Shown: positions 1 through 10,877, numbered from the stretch's first letter. The stretch: DNA of 64,000 nt from Allium sativum (GCA_030737875.1 CM060909.1:32043159-32107158); one strand, 5' to 3'. A program made the numbers and translations. Notes: generated by a model not told the origin, from the letters alone.

Positions 1-132
1 AAAGACGTTGAGTTAATCGGGTGGGTCGACCAAGTTAGTCAAGCCTAGTAAATCGAATCAAATTGGTCGAACAAGTAAGTCGAGTTAGTCGAGTCGAGTT
101 AATCAAATCGAGTTAAGTTCGTCATGTTAGAT

Positions 133-665
133 TAATCGATGTTAGTTTCATCGATGTTAGTTTCATCGAAAGGAGTTATCGATGTTAGTTTCATCGAAAG
201 GAGTTATCGATGTTAGTTACATCGAAAGGAGTTATCGATGTTAGTTTCATCGAAAGGAGTTATCAATTATAGTTTAATCGAAGAGAGATTATCGAGTATC
301 GTTTATTCGGAAAGAAGGAGTTAATCGAATATAGTTTATTTGAATAGTGTAAAGGAGTTAATCGAATATAGTTTATTCGAATAGAGTAAAGGAGTTAATC
401 GAATATAGTTTATTCGAATAGAGTAAAGGAGTTAATCGAATATAGTTTATTCGAATAGAGTTAGAGGAGTTGTCGAATATAGTTTATTCGACAGGAGTTA
501 AGTAAATCAAATAAAGTTAAGCAAATAGAGTTAATCCAATAGAGTTAATCGATTAGAGTTAAATCAATAAGAGTTAGTTGAATAGAGTAAATCAAATATA
601 GTTTATTCGAAGAAAGGTTATCGAATATAATTATTCGAATGGAGGAGTTATCGAATAGAGATTTT
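133..665 (+). repeat. Tandem array of small hairpins in the family 1 LTR
   Basis: Two contiguous minisatellites lie end to end. The first (about 133-262) has a unit of about 28 bp containing TCGATG-n7-CATCGA. The second (about 300-490, with stray copies to 665) has a unit of about 37 bp containing TCGAATA-n5-TATTCGA. Each unit is a perfect 6-7 bp inverted repeat around a short loop. The same array occurs in the minus-strand copy at 44253-44506 and 51711-51964. Seen directly; function unknown. Confidence 0.85.
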
Positions 666-2104
666 TCGAAAGAGAATTACGTAAGGAAGTTTGTTAAAGT
701 TTTAAAGGATAAACCTTGTCTATCCCGAAGTTTAAACCGTTGTTTAGTTAAGGTCTGAGAGGAAATTATACCCCAACTTGATTGACTTCGTTTTAACTAA
801 GGAATGGTTAAGGTTTGGTAGTAAAGGATGGTTAGGTGAATTGAGTTAATAAGTGAAATGGTTGGAATTGGCATCGCGATAGGTTGTTAAACATCTGTCT
901 AAGTCCAATGTACGAGTTTTGGAAATGATTTCCAAAGAAGAATCAGAATTGTTTTCTAGTATAGAAAACAAGAAATGGAAATGTTTTCCAATGGTAATAA
1001 CATATATTTCCTAAATTTAGAAATTAAGAAAATGTTGAATATAGGGAAACAGGAAATGACAAATAAGATAAACAGATGATAAATTAATTAAAAGGATAAA
1101 AGTTGTTTGATGATTGATCGATATAATTTCCATCTGGAAATAATATCGTTGTTTGCACACTTGTTTTTCTTTGATAGTTAACTCACAGACTATCGAAGTT
1201 TTGACCATTTTAACGTTGTTAATATGGAGAGACCGGTTGGATTATTATCCAAAGAACCACTCTGTATTGGCATAAGCGTTGCGAATCATATATGCTAAAG
1301 ATAATTGAAGACGAAGTAAAGTGCAAGGGTTGTTGTATAAGTCTTAGATAAAAGTGACTAAGATAGATATACTGAATAGTGCCTTCAGTTTGTCCAGTCC
1401 CAGGACAACTTGTATGGATGAAGGTCTGACAGAGTATATCCAATGGATCGCGTAAGTTGATCTGTTCAAACGTATTCACGTTTGGTGGTGGAGGAATTCG
1501 TTTCTCTTAGCTGTATACCCGTGTTATTTTTGGCTTTCCTTCTTTAGCTAACACGTAATGTACTGTCGTAGACGTAAATTAGTGATTTTCGATGGATCTG
1601 ACAATGTGGCATTCGAAGTGAATCTGATGTGATGATAAAGCGTAGCTTCTAGCCTTATCAACCGGTAAATGACAGAAATCGGGCAGGCAGCATGGCTAAG
1701 TCGGTCGCACCGAAGTAGGGTGTATAATAACCTATCTAGAGAATATTCATTTGCTTCTTTAATCTATCAATGCTGTCCCATATATATAAGGGAATGGCTG
1801 CTGATCCCAACCTTTGGTGATATACATTCGATACACTCAAACAAAATGAGTGGTCGGTCATGTGTGGCTGAGTTACAAGATGTTCTTGTTGAACACCAGT
1901 GTATCATTCCTAGAGTACACTGATCGGAAGGTGGTTCCATACCTTGTCATAGTTGGAAATCCATTACCCAATATGTGCTTGCGGTTTCGATTGTATACTA
2001 TATGTAGAACGTGAGATGAAAGCGTTTCTGCTAGATTGATATTCTATTTGTACATAGACATTATTGTAATATCAAAAGATTTTTGATATAAAGATATTTT
2101 GGAT

Positions 2105-2269
2105 TCTCATAAGGGAAAAACCCGTTCCGTTCTGCGGCGTGGTCTTATGAGATATCGTTTACTTGTTCATATACATGTTTAAACTGTTTTACTCACACCA
2201 GTCCCATGACTGACCAGGAGTTTATTTTGTTGTTTTCCCTAAACTCTTGGGTTCCCAATTTTGTATGGG
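2105..2269 (+). promoter_or_regulatory. Conserved multi-hairpin module of giant LTRs, family 1 copy
   Basis: Four successive inverted repeats. Outer stem TCTCATAAG (2105-2113) pairs with CTTATGAGA (2144-2152) and encloses a small CCG/CGG stem. Next come CAGTC (2199-2203) with GACTG (2208-2212), and GAGTTTA (2218-2224) with TAAACTC (2240-2246). Last is a weakened CCC/GGG pair at about 2254-2269, where other copies have TGCCC/GGGCA. The block lies 360-520 bp before the LTR end, as in families 2 and 3. Role unknown; a structured RNA in the LTR transcript is inferred. Confidence 0.7.
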
Positions 2270-2889
2270 CAGTCAAGTAGTCAGGAATTTACAGATATAC
2301 TTGGAGAGCTTGGAGCAGGAGGCTTCAAGATCATATAGCTATAGTTATTTCCGCTGTGTTGTAAGTGCTGTACTCTGATAAGTGCTATTGTATACATAAC
2401 TATTATATTTCAAAGTTATGTTATCTATTATATGTTATTCGTTCCGCTGTGAGGTTCGTGTTACTCTGATGTTGTGTTCTTCTTCTTCTTCTTCTATTCT
2501 AAGTTTCTATCTTATCTATTCTCACCCTCTAATTTCTTTCATTAATTAACGGGATTTTTCGATGTTTTGCTTATCGACATCGAGTTTATGTCGATAACCA
2601 AAGTCGCTCAAAATCCGGGTCGTTACACATTTTGCATTTAATATTTCATAATTATAGTTAGCAATTGTGTGAGAACCCAAATTTTGTGACTCAAAAATAA
2701 TATTGATTATAATTAAATATATATTTGGGGTGAATGAACAAATGAATAAATAGATCATTTGTGTGTATAATGAATATATATAATTTTGCAAATGGTTAAA
2801 ATTGTTGACAAAATATACACGTCTATCGCTTATTTTGTATAACATGGAAATGGATCTAAATGTTGTAAAATGGGTTAAGTGTTGTATGG

Positions 2890-3206
2890 AGCTAATAAAG
2901 AAAAACCCTAAGGGGCAAAGTTGGAATTAGCAAGATCACAGCCCTAATAATTTAACCTAGAAAACAATCGGCCGACCCTCAATTCATTTCTATCGTTCAT
3001 TACAAAACAAAACAAAAATTGGCCGAAGCCCTAGCCGATAAAAATTTGGGGGAAATCGATCAATCCACCGTCTCGCATCAAATAGAACCGATTCGTGAGA
3101 GAGATGGATTCTAGAGGGAAGCGACGGCAGTTCTAGGGAGATCGAAGCCTAAATCAAGGAACCACAGAGAGAAATTGAAGTCTGGAAGCATGAAACCGAA
3201 TCGAAT
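2890..3206 (+). pseudogene. Captured 5'-leader-like exon inside the CACTA element
   Basis: This stretch resembles a plant gene leader. It has AAACCCTAA-type motifs near 2903, GCCCTAA near 2941 and GCCCTAGCC near 3028, followed by a purine-rich, GC-richer segment with an ATG near 3104 that meets a stop after ten codons. It ends at a good donor, GTGAGT (3207-3212). The following 3207-3671 is T-rich and intron-like, ending in TTTGTATGCAG. I do not recognise the source gene. The exon call rests on motif and composition only. Confidence 0.4.
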
Positions 3207-3671
3207 GTGAGTGTATTTCACTTTTCAAATAGAAATCGAAGTCTGTAAGCTGAGTTCAAGAATTATTTATATATTTTTATATGTACAGTCTTCTTACTAT
3301 TAAAGTCTGAACTTAATGAGTTTTGGGAAAAGATAAAAATAATTATCTTTTTGTTATATAAGCAGTTAAACTGTTTGCTTGCTTATATGTAAATATGGTT
3401 TCTGAACTTTCTAGCTGAATCGATTTTAAGGGTTATATTAGGAACCTGTATGAAATTGTAAGGTTATATTAGAAACCTGAATCATTTTCATCTTTTAATC
3501 AATTTGATGTCTAGTTAATGCTGCCGAAATTTAACTCTTTTTTCTTTGTTATGCAAATATATAGCCTAGTTGCTAAGATTGGCATCGCCGTTGATTTGAA
3601 ATTGAGTACAGTTTGTCGCTTGTGTATTTGATGTCGTCATTCCAGTTTTATTCGTCGTAATTTGTATGCAG

Positions 3672-3742
3672 ATCAACTAGAAGACGATGGTGAGTACGAA
3701 GACGGCGAATGTGAAGATGCGGTTGTATTTAAGGAAGAGGAG
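3672..3742 (+). pseudogene. Captured 71-nt exon encoding an acidic peptide
   Basis: It is bounded by acceptor TTTGTATGCAG (ending 3671) and donor GTAAGG (starting 3743). One frame is open throughout and is rich in Asp and Glu (QLEDDGEYEDGECED...). The source gene is not recognised. The open frame ends in phase 0, whereas the next exon-like piece at 4210 needs a different phase. Either the two come from different genes, or an exon or a base has been lost. The intervening 3743-4209 is AT-rich and intron-like. Confidence 0.45.
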
Positions 3743-4209
3743 GTAAGGACTTTATTTTATTAGATGATAAACAAACTTCATTTTCTTTATTCGATAGTTG
3801 AATGACATTATGTTGTTTCTACTTTAATACTTTAATATACAGAGTGTAACTGTTGTTAGGAAGATTCCCTTTATATGCTAATATACAGGTTGTATTCCCT
3901 CCACATTTTTTTCTTTTTTTTACTGGATAAATTTGAGAAGCCTACATGTTGAATAGTCTATGTTGGAATGGTAGTTTCATTTCTAGTACAGTAACATGGA
4001 AAGACGCATTCCAAATTCAGTTCGGTATATGCTGCTTTTACTTTTGAAATCGTTTCTCTTTTGATTTTCCGATGTGCAATCCATGCGTGTTTATACGAAT
4101 TTGACTTTTCTACACAAAAAGCAAATGGTTAGATAAACAGAAGAACGAATTTAGTTATTTTAATCTTGTTAAGCTGTGTGAACATTATTTTGCATTGTTT
4201 TATCTTCAG

Positions 4210-4351
4210 AGATGAAGAATTCAAGGATGAGAGTGGAAGCAGCTGTCATGGAAGCTATATGGCATTCAAGCCTAACATTGATGAACTGGAGATGTTATTA
4301 GAGGCTTATTTTGTTCAGATAGTGTGTAATAATGCACGAAATATTGTCTAA
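4210..4351 (+). pseudogene. Captured exon of an MRS2/CorA-type magnesium transporter
   Basis: After a TTTATCTTCAG acceptor (ending 4209), the open frame contains FKPNIDELEMLLEAYFVQI. The ELEMLLEAYF-QI core is a hallmark of plant MRS2 (CorA family) magnesium transporters, just before the loop leading to the two membrane helices and the GMN motif. Intact family members are about 400 residues; here only about 37 residues match (to about 4320). After that the frame runs into unrelated sequence and stops at 4351, with no helices and no GMN. The fragment lies between intron-like DNA and the CACTA sub-terminal repeats, so it is a transposon-captured piece and not a functional gene. Confidence 0.75.
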
Positions 4352-4499
4352 AACTTATTGTTTGTAATACTGAATATTTGAGTATTTTAATAACTTAATT
4401 TGCAAATAACTGTAATATCTGATTTGCTTATGAAGTATTACTATATTTAGTGTATTGTTCTTTTCAATTGCAAATGATATTTTTTTTAAAACCCAAATG

Positions 4500-4732
4500 T
4501 CAATCACAAAGGTGCATAACAGTTGTAGTAGATATTATGACAATGGTGCATAACTGTTGCAATGAAGTTTATTACAACGGTGGAAAAAAGTTGTAAAATA
4601 TACATATTACAACGGTGTTGCAACGATGCAAAAATGTTGTTAAAGATATTAGTCTATTACAACTTCTTAATACACGACCGTTAGCCCACCGCTGTAAAAT
4701 GTATATTACAACGATGTTCCACCGTTGTAATA
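4500..4732. repeat. CACTA sub-terminal repeats
   Basis: A dense set of roughly 10-bp motifs, ACAACGGTG, CACCGTTGT and variants (AACTGTTGCA, GTTGTAAAAT, ACAACGATG), occurs in both orientations immediately inside the terminal repeat. This arrangement is typical of CACTA transposons, where such motifs bind the element-encoded DNA-binding protein. Confidence 0.75.
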
Positions 4733-4751
4733 GGGTCATTTTGTTGTAGTG
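4733..4751 (-). repeat. CACTA terminal inverted repeat
   Basis: On the minus strand this reads CACTACAACAAAATGACCC, starting exactly at the element edge. The 3-bp target duplication expected for this superfamily would be ACC (4752-4754); it cannot be confirmed without the left end. Confidence 0.8.
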
Positions 4752-5125
4752 ACCATATATGGAGCCATTCTAGATTGTGAGAGGAGAGTCGTTAAACTAC
4801 TGACTTGCCATAGAAAGACTCTCGAGATTTCTTATGACCCCAAAAGGGTCTGTCATGCTTAGTCTCCTAGAACCTCTTGATATATCTATCGATGTTTTGC
4901 GATCTGTACCAATAGTTGTGAGTATCCTGATGTTTTGATGAGGTTCGGGGTCTACTCCCGAGTCACGAGATTGGTTTCCGCATATACTTGGTGGACAATG
5001 CAAAGCCAGTTGCATTTCCTGTGTGACATATGACTCCTAAAAGAAAAGATGGAACTTTGTAAGCAAGTAGGGGAGTTATTTGAGAATAGGTTTGATAGGA
5101 AAATTATATCAGAAAGGGAAACCTA

Positions 5126-5444
5126 TTGAAGACAATCCTTAAGGAAGCTCATCATTATAAGATGACTATTCATTCAAGAGGCGATAAAGTGTATAGAGTT
5201 CGAGGTAGTGGAGCCAAACTTGCGGGAGGAAGTGAAAGTAGAGAAGGAAGCAATGATTGGACGAGTTCCGACTGGCATACTTTGATCAGAGGTTAAGAAA
5301 TTGTGCAACAAAGAAGTGAAGCTAGTAAGAGTGCAATGGGGAAAGGGCTGCGAGAACGCTACTTGGGAGGCGGTAGACAAGATTCGCGCTTCATATCCTT
5401 TCCTTTTAAAGAATATGTCCTTAACTTCTTTTTCCAAGTTTTGA
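5126..5444 (+). pseudogene. gypsy pol remnant: integrase zinc-finger piece and chromodomain-like tail
   Basis: At 5126-5206 a frame reads LLKTILKEAHHYKMTIHS..., matching the HH half of the integrase HHCC zinc-binding region. Most of the integrase is then absent. After an in-frame TGA at 5283 the frame continues as KKLCNKEVKLVRVQWG and NATWEAVDKIRASYPFL and ends at TGA 5442-5444. That pattern (RNK..-LV-V-W....-ATWE....-YP-LF) is the chromodomain-like C-terminus of plant Ty3/gypsy chromovirus polyproteins. The gene has a large internal deletion and at least one nonsense codon; it is non-functional. Confidence 0.75.
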
Positions 5445-5884
5445 ATTAATACTTGTATCTATCGCTTGAATATCTCCAATCGATCGAGTCTTTAGGTAGA
5501 AAACTAATGAATGTAAACATGTGTTTGAGACATGTTATGTTTGATGAATGCAAGTGGTTGCTAGTGATTGCTCATGGATGCATATACACACAATAGGCAC
5601 TAGATCGGCTCAATCACTTACATATTGCATATTGATGTGTGTACATTTTAAATTTTTATGGATGAAAATGGGCTTATCGTTACATTGATGTTGCATTTGG
5701 ATGGATGATTGTTCACACATATAGAACTTACATGTATTAGGATAATTTGCATACATTTTGGTTACATGGCACAAACATACATAGCATTAAGGAGGTCAAC
5801 TGAATCAGCGGACCACCTGATCTTTCGAATTAGTTTACGGACATATACACACACAATTGCATGTGTTCATAAAAGCATTAGAAA
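5445..5884 (+). other. gypsy 3' untranslated internal region, left part
   Basis: AT-rich non-coding sequence between the end of pol and the insertion point of the 5-kb-LTR element. It resumes at 17168 after that insertion. No ORF, RNA gene or regulatory site could be supported. Confidence 0.55.
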
Positions 5885-5889
5885 TTCCT
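5885..5889. repeat. Target-site duplication TTCCT (left copy) of the 5890-17162 element
   Basis: TTCCT here and TTCCT at 17163-17167 flank the two outer LTR ends exactly. This 5-bp duplication is the size made by plant LTR-retrotransposon integrases. Confidence 0.9.
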
Positions 5890-6743
5890 TATAATGACCT
5901 AGAAAATCTGAACCAATTAAAATTTTTTAAATTGGCTAAAATAATGGATTTTAAATATTTTAAATAAATATTTTAAATAATAGCAATGAAATGTGAGTTT
6001 GAATCGACGTTTGAAAACGAATATAATTAATTCTAACTATAAACAAGGCCTGAAATGGCGCGGTAGTTTCAAAATTTGAATTCAAATTTGTCGGACAGTA
6101 TCGGGTGCAAAACAAAACGGATTTGAGTGAAACCAAAATTATTTAATTCTGTTAGTGAATACCTTTCTAACGAATCTGAAAAATCGAATTTTCATAGCGG
6201 AAAGAAAAAGTTATGGCCAAATGAATTTTCAGAAAGGTCGCTATGGAATTTATATAGCCCGTGAAATTGGCCATTTTGCATATGACCTCGGAATTCGACG
6301 AAACCACTTTTGTTGGATCCGGGATGCGAAGTTATTGCTAGGTTTCAAATTTCATAATTTTTGAAGCTAGTATGTGAGCGTGGCAAAGGAAAACGTGTTT
6401 TGGTCAATTACAGTTAAATTGGATCGACCAGAAATGGGCCTTTTTGCAAACAGTCTCAGAATTTGACAAAACTAGTTTTGTTGGGACCATATCGTCAAAA
6501 CATAGCCAGATTTATTTTTCTGGAATTATTCGAATCAGTTTGTGGCCCTGGCAAATTGAAATGTACGTTCAAATCGAATATTGAATGTTTTATATTTTAA
6601 ATTGAATGGAAACTGACTGAAACATTCGAATGGGCCTACGAAACATATTCCATTGGGTTCGGAATGGGGGTAAAACGCTAGGGACGACAGTCGTTGGGTT
6701 AAGATTGGTGTTTGGGTCAGAAAAACCCTTTAAAACCCACCGA

Positions 6744-6794
6744 CCAATCAGAATTTAAATAAAAAAAAGGGGAAAAAAATCCTTTCTCTCTCCC
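6744..6794 (+). promoter_or_regulatory. Candidate core promoter of the family 2 LTR
   Basis: CCAAT at 6744, an A/T-rich TTTAAATAAA box at 6754-6763 and a pyrimidine patch (CCTTTCTCTCTCCCC) near 6780, followed by a GC-richer leader-like stretch to about 7080. It lies about 0.86 kb into the LTR. The same order occurs in the 3' LTR near 13045-13100 and, with different sequence, in the other giant LTRs. Transcription start is inferred, not shown. Confidence 0.5.
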
Positions 6795-7514
6795 CGTAAC
6801 AGCCGATCGACGGCGAAAACCCTTCCCGCCGTTCCCATCCACTTTCCGACCAAACCAGGCAAAATTAGCCCCTCCTCCAGTTGAAGATTTTTAAGAGCTC
6901 GAGATGATCTTCAAATCCATATATTGTTTGTATTTTATCGTTCAACATTCAGGGATATATCGAGCTCGAAAGTTCCGAGCTTCCAACCGCTGCCGCCACT
7001 TCCTGCCAGCGTTGAACTGGCCAACTCCCCCGGCGCCTAAGCACCTCTCCTCCCCATTCGACACTGCGTAGCCCGATCGTTCTATCGATTCACGGATTTC
7101 ACGAAATCGCGTGACCTAGTTTTGAACATTTCAGAAAGGTATATGGCTATATATATTTTCAACAGTTTTAACACCTTTAAACCGTTGCAAACTTTGAAAA
7201 ATCATATCTTTTTCGTTTCTTGACGAAATTCGATGAAACAGGAAACATCGTGACCATGTGAAAGTCTTCTACATTTTAGAAGAGACCGCATATTTTTTTG
7301 AGCCTTCTACTATTTTTTGTGGAGTGGAACCCAATGTGAGATTTCTAATTTATAAGCGACATGGAAAACGATGATGTATAAATTATATAGTCGATGTATG
7401 AATTATACAAGCATTGTACACCTCTTGTATAAGCGTTGTATAAGTTGTACGTTCGATGTATAAGTTATATATGTGTTGTAAAAATTATATATGTGTTGAA
7501 ATAGAAGTGAATTG

Positions 7515-7515
<1 letters not shown>

Positions 7516-7559
<44 letters not shown>
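7516..7559. repeat. TA microsatellite in the family 2 5' LTR
   Basis: Uninterrupted TA dinucleotides (22 units). The matching site in the 3' LTR (13817-13850) has 17 units. A second TA tract lies at 8425-8457 (3' LTR: about 14713-14746). Confidence 0.95.
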
Positions 7560-7560
<1 letters not shown>

Positions 7561-7879
7561 GCCCCTCGTCCACAAACCATGGACGATATTTATTGGTTGT
7601 GATTGGTGTGAAAATTGATTGATAGCGAATGGTTGATTGGGATTGTTTGTGGTTGATATTGATTGATTGTGGTTGAAAAATACCCGTTTGTGGTTGAGAA
7701 ATATTTGGTTGAAACCACATAGGATTAGTTTGTGGAAATGAAATAAATATATACATGCTGCCTGCGTGCGAACTAGATGCATGATCCCCATTGTCAAAAA
7801 CCGCGAGGTTTTAAGGTAGAGCGAGGAGCCGTACTAGGGACGGTCCCGATTTTAACTACCCTGCCGTTATGGTGCCGAA

Positions 7880-8130
7880 ATTTTGAATAATATTCATGTG
7901 TTTGAATTATTTTCATTTGTTGAAACTATATTTATTCGTTGAATAGAAACCTTCATGTGTTGAATTGAACTTCATTCGTTGAATAGAAATTCATGTGTTG
8001 AATGGTATTCGTGTTTTAAATATAAAAATCACATTTTTATATATATATATATAAACTATAGAAAACCTTCATGTGTTGAATCGATATTCATTCGTTGAAT
8101 AGAAATTCATGTGTTGAATGGTATTCATAT
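7880..8130 (+). repeat. Array of TTCA-n5-TGAA mini-hairpin motifs, family 2 5' LTR
   Basis: Repeated TTCATGTGTTGAA and TTCATTCGTTGAA units, each an inverted repeat TTCA/TGAA around five bases. They recur at 14170-14430 in the 3' LTR and, in diverged form, at 24760-25640 in the solo LTR. Non-coding. Confidence 0.8.
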
Positions 8131-8420
8131 TTTGAAATAAATTGTTTTATAATAAAAATCACCTTTTTATCATCTATATGAACTATGTAAAATGACCTTG
8201 TTTTAAAAGAAATTGTTTTATAATAAAAATCCTATTTTAATTACCTATATAAACAATATAAAATAATAGTGTTCTGAAAAGAATTGTTTTACAATAAAAA
8301 TCATATTTTAATTGTATACTTGAATTGCTAAATATAGTGAAGTGTTGAAATAGAAGACAGTTGGATAAAAATATCATTTTTATCAAATGTATGAAAAGAA
8401 TATAGCTTTGAAATCGAGGA

Positions 8421-8461
<41 letters not shown>

Positions 8462-8472
8462 TAAAATATATT

Positions 8473-8917
8473 GAATAACGACGCTGCAGTTCGTATTTTG
8501 AAACCGTGATTTCAAACGATTATACCGGGAGATCCGACCATCGGATTTTCCTGAAATCGCAACCGTTGGGTTTGCTTTGGAAATATCTTTCCAACGACAC
8601 CAACTTTGTAAAAATCCAACGGTTGGATTGTCTGGAATGTTTAATTCAAATCTGAAGAAAAACAGCGCCAGAATCGATTATATTTATATATATATATATA
8701 TATGTAATTATATTTAATCGAATAACGACGCTGCAGTTCGTATTTTGAAATCGAAACTTCAAACGATTATACTGGAAGATCCGACCGTCCGATTTTCCCG
8801 AAACCGGAACCGTTGGATTCGTTTTGAAAAGATCTTTCTAATGATGTAAATTTTGTGAAGATCCAATGGTTAGATTTTCAGATATGTGTAAATCAAATCT
8901 GAAGAAAAACAGCGCCA
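8473..8917 (+). repeat. Direct duplication of about 200 bp within the family 2 LTR
   Basis: Copies at 8473-8670 and 8720-8917 both start GAATAACGACGCTGCAGTTCG and end GAAGAAAAACAGCGCCA. Between them lies a short TA tract. Each contains short inverted repeats such as ATCCGA-CCA-TCGGAT (first copy) and ATCCAAC-G-GTTGGAT. The same pair occurs in the 3' LTR at about 14765-14962 and 15008-15205. Confidence 0.85.
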
Positions 8918-10270
8918 CGGTCGCGTTATGGCCCGAAGCGTCGTTTTAAATAAATTGGCTATTTTAAAATAAATAAAAATAGCGATAAATCGTTATAAAA
9001 TATTATAAACGATATGGACGTGATTTAGAAATTTACTGAAGGTTGGCTAAGTCGAATGGTTTCCTGGGTGTTGATCTGATGTTGGTTTCGGCCTTCGGGG
9101 TTAATATTTGGGAAATCTTTCTCTTACTAATCGACGGTTAGTGACTAATGAATTGAAATGATGCGTGTGTATGTTAGTGTTGCACTTATTTATTATATAC
9201 GCGAGTTGCTCAGAAAGACCGGGTTTATCCCATTCTGAATAACTGAATCGACGATAAGAAATCAAAGATGAAGATGATGGTCGAAGACCGGAGATCTTCA
9301 CCTCGTTTGGATGGTAAACGAGGTCCTGATTGGGAGGCATCCCCAAATATGGATAATGAGTGGTGATCGTCCAGACGTACGTGGTGATCGATAGGTTTGC
9401 GAGGTATTTAGTGCCTCCGGTTTCGTTCAGACCCATAACGGACTTGTAAATGGACTGTGTGTCTGACATTGGATTTTATTCTGTGTTGATTGATCTCTGT
9501 TAAATATACATCTGTTTGGCGGCGGAGAATTTATTCTTTTACTTAACGCCCTTCTCTGAAACGCACAAGCTCAGAGGTTGTATATCGATGGACATCAGTC
9601 GCATGGCATGAATTGCTAGTGTGGCATGCCTAAGTGGCATATGATCAGGGCTTCTGTTGAAAAGCAAAGTCTTGTGGTGATGATCAAAGCACCGCCTGTG
9701 TGGCATAGCTTTGTGTATAACGTGAATTCGCGAGCCTCACACCCCGGTAGGAACCAGAAACGGGAGCAGGACCTCAGGGGGGACGTGCGTTTTCTTTCTA
9801 ACTAAAAGTGGCGTCAGTGGTTTTACACGCCCTGACGAGTTTGACTTATGTGGTTGTTGCTGTTGTGAGGCGCCTCGGTTTGATCGGACGATCCGGGTCC
9901 GATGGAGTCATTTGTTGGCTCATTTACGCCCCAAAGGGTGGAGAAACGCATTGTTCAGGCATTATAATCCACTTCGTGTGGACCGGCCCTGACGATCCAA
10001 GGTACGGTTGCGGCTGTACCTGAGACTCGGGCTAGACAGTCTCGAATTCGGTAAGGACTATCTTTTGCCTTGGTTCGTGACGGAAATCCAATTTCCAAAT
10101 ACGTGACCGTGCGGTTTTGATTGTATACCTGTATATGACGACTTAGTGGTATGGGGCATTAATGCCGTCTATGATTGATAGTTATGATTTGAAATTGTTT
10201 TTAAAACATATAAACACTAGCAATAATATCAAATGCTTTTCTTTTATTCGTATCAAACATATTTTGGGCG

Positions 10271-10551
10271 TTATAAGGTAAAAACTCTATCCTCCGGTTT
10301 GCATTGCATTGTGTGATGGGAACTGAGTCTTATAATTGCTTCATCTTTAGAAAAAGCATTGCGATGTTTAAAAGAATGATTTGTATTAAAGCACTGGAAA
10401 GCCAATGGAGTAAACCCGTTCCACGAAAGTGGCGTGGTCCTGTGATTAGCTATATTTGAAATGTGTTGAGTAGATTTCTCATACCAGTCCCATGATTGAC
10501 TCGTAGTTTGTTTCACTTTCAAACTCGGGTGCCCCTTTTTCTACATGGGCA
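10271..10551 (+). promoter_or_regulatory. Conserved multi-hairpin module, family 2 (5' LTR copy)
   Basis: TTATAAG (10271-10277) pairs with CTTATAA (10329-10335). Next come CCAC-GAAA-GTGG near 10420-10432, CAGTC/GATTG (10485-10489 and 10494-10498), AGTTTG/CAAACT (10505-10510 and 10520-10525) and TGCCC/GGGCA (10530-10534 and 10547-10551). The order and distance to the LTR end match families 1 and 3, while stem bases differ in a pairing-preserving way. The 3' LTR copy spans about 16559-16840, with a perfect CAGTC/GACTG at 16773-16786. Confidence 0.7.
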
Positions 10552-10877
10552 GCATTGTATTCAGGTTTAGCAGGCTTTATCTGGATAGCTGGAGCTGGAG
10601 ATGGATTCTATCATTTATCTCTTTTTATGCTGTTCAGCTCCTATTGTACATATTTTGTTTGTTTTCTGCTGTAGACATTTATGTATAGCTGAACTGTAAT
10701 TGTACTAAGTAAGATCCTGTATACTGTGTAACTCTGATGATTAATTTTATCCAGTATATTCTATTGTTCATTATCTGGTGTATTTATTTAATTCTGTTCT
10801 GCTATTATCTGTTTCCGTGTTATATTCCAAAGATTACCCATGTCTCCGTCTGTACGGGAAATGGGGTCGTCATAACG

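Larger units (their letters stand above)
1..2627 (+). mobile_element. Giant LTR of family 1, right-hand part (left end outside window)
   Basis: This is the 3' portion of a long terminal repeat. It matches, in reverse complement and with moderate divergence, the last 2.6 kb of the 6-kb LTRs of the minus-strand element at 42134-55593. Shared landmarks are the blocks around 1230-1500 and 1660-1910, the hairpin module at 2105-2269 and the end GGGTCGTTACA. The LTR stops at 2627. It is followed by CATTTTGCATT and not by a TGGTATCAGAGC primer site, so it is either a 3' LTR or a solo LTR. The TSD cannot be tested because the left end is missing. Its short ORFs are not coding: the 84-aa frame at 1669-1923 is broken in the related LTRs. 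Confidence 0.88.
2628..4751. mobile_element. CACTA (EnSpm-type) DNA transposon, right part, with captured host sequence
   Basis: The right terminus is clear: read on the minus strand, the element begins CACTACAACAAAATGACCC (4751 back to 4733), the classic CACTA-type terminal inverted repeat. Sub-terminal direct and inverted copies of ACAACGGTG/CACCGTTGT fill 4500-4732. I find no matching left terminus in the window, so the left part is probably beyond position 1, with the giant LTR at 1-2627 lying inside it. No transposase is seen. The body holds gene-like pieces with plausible splice sites: an exon-like segment to 3206, an exon at 3672-3742 and an MRS2 exon at 4210-4320. That makes it a gene-capturing, non-autonomous derivative. 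Confidence 0.75.
5890..10874 (+). repeat. 5' LTR of the family 2 element
   Basis: It pairs with 12192-17162 along its whole length; differences are scattered substitutions and length changes in TA tracts. The promoter-like block sits about 0.86 kb from the start, hairpin repeats at 7880-8130, a 200-bp direct duplication at 8473-8917, and the conserved hairpin module at 10271-10551. The 122-aa antisense frame at 9101-9469 recurs in the other LTR only because the LTRs are copies; no protein family is recognisable. Confidence 0.92.

Noticed and set aside
133..490. Possible CRISPR-like array (regular 28-37 bp repeats)
   Set aside because: Units are contiguous minisatellite copies without unique spacers, lie inside a plant LTR, and have no cas genes nearby.
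1669..1923. 84-codon ORF resembling a 96-codon frame at 42887-43177 and 50347-50637
   Set aside because: Similarity follows LTR homology; the frame is shifted in the middle between the copies, so coding is not conserved.
7516..7559. TA tract as a possible origin or matrix-attachment signal
   Set aside because: An ordinary microsatellite of different length in the partner LTR; nothing else supports a function.
9101..9469. 122-codon antisense ORF repeated at 15389-15757
   Set aside because: It recurs only because it lies in both LTRs of one element; the related solo LTR does not keep the frame, and no protein family is recognisable.
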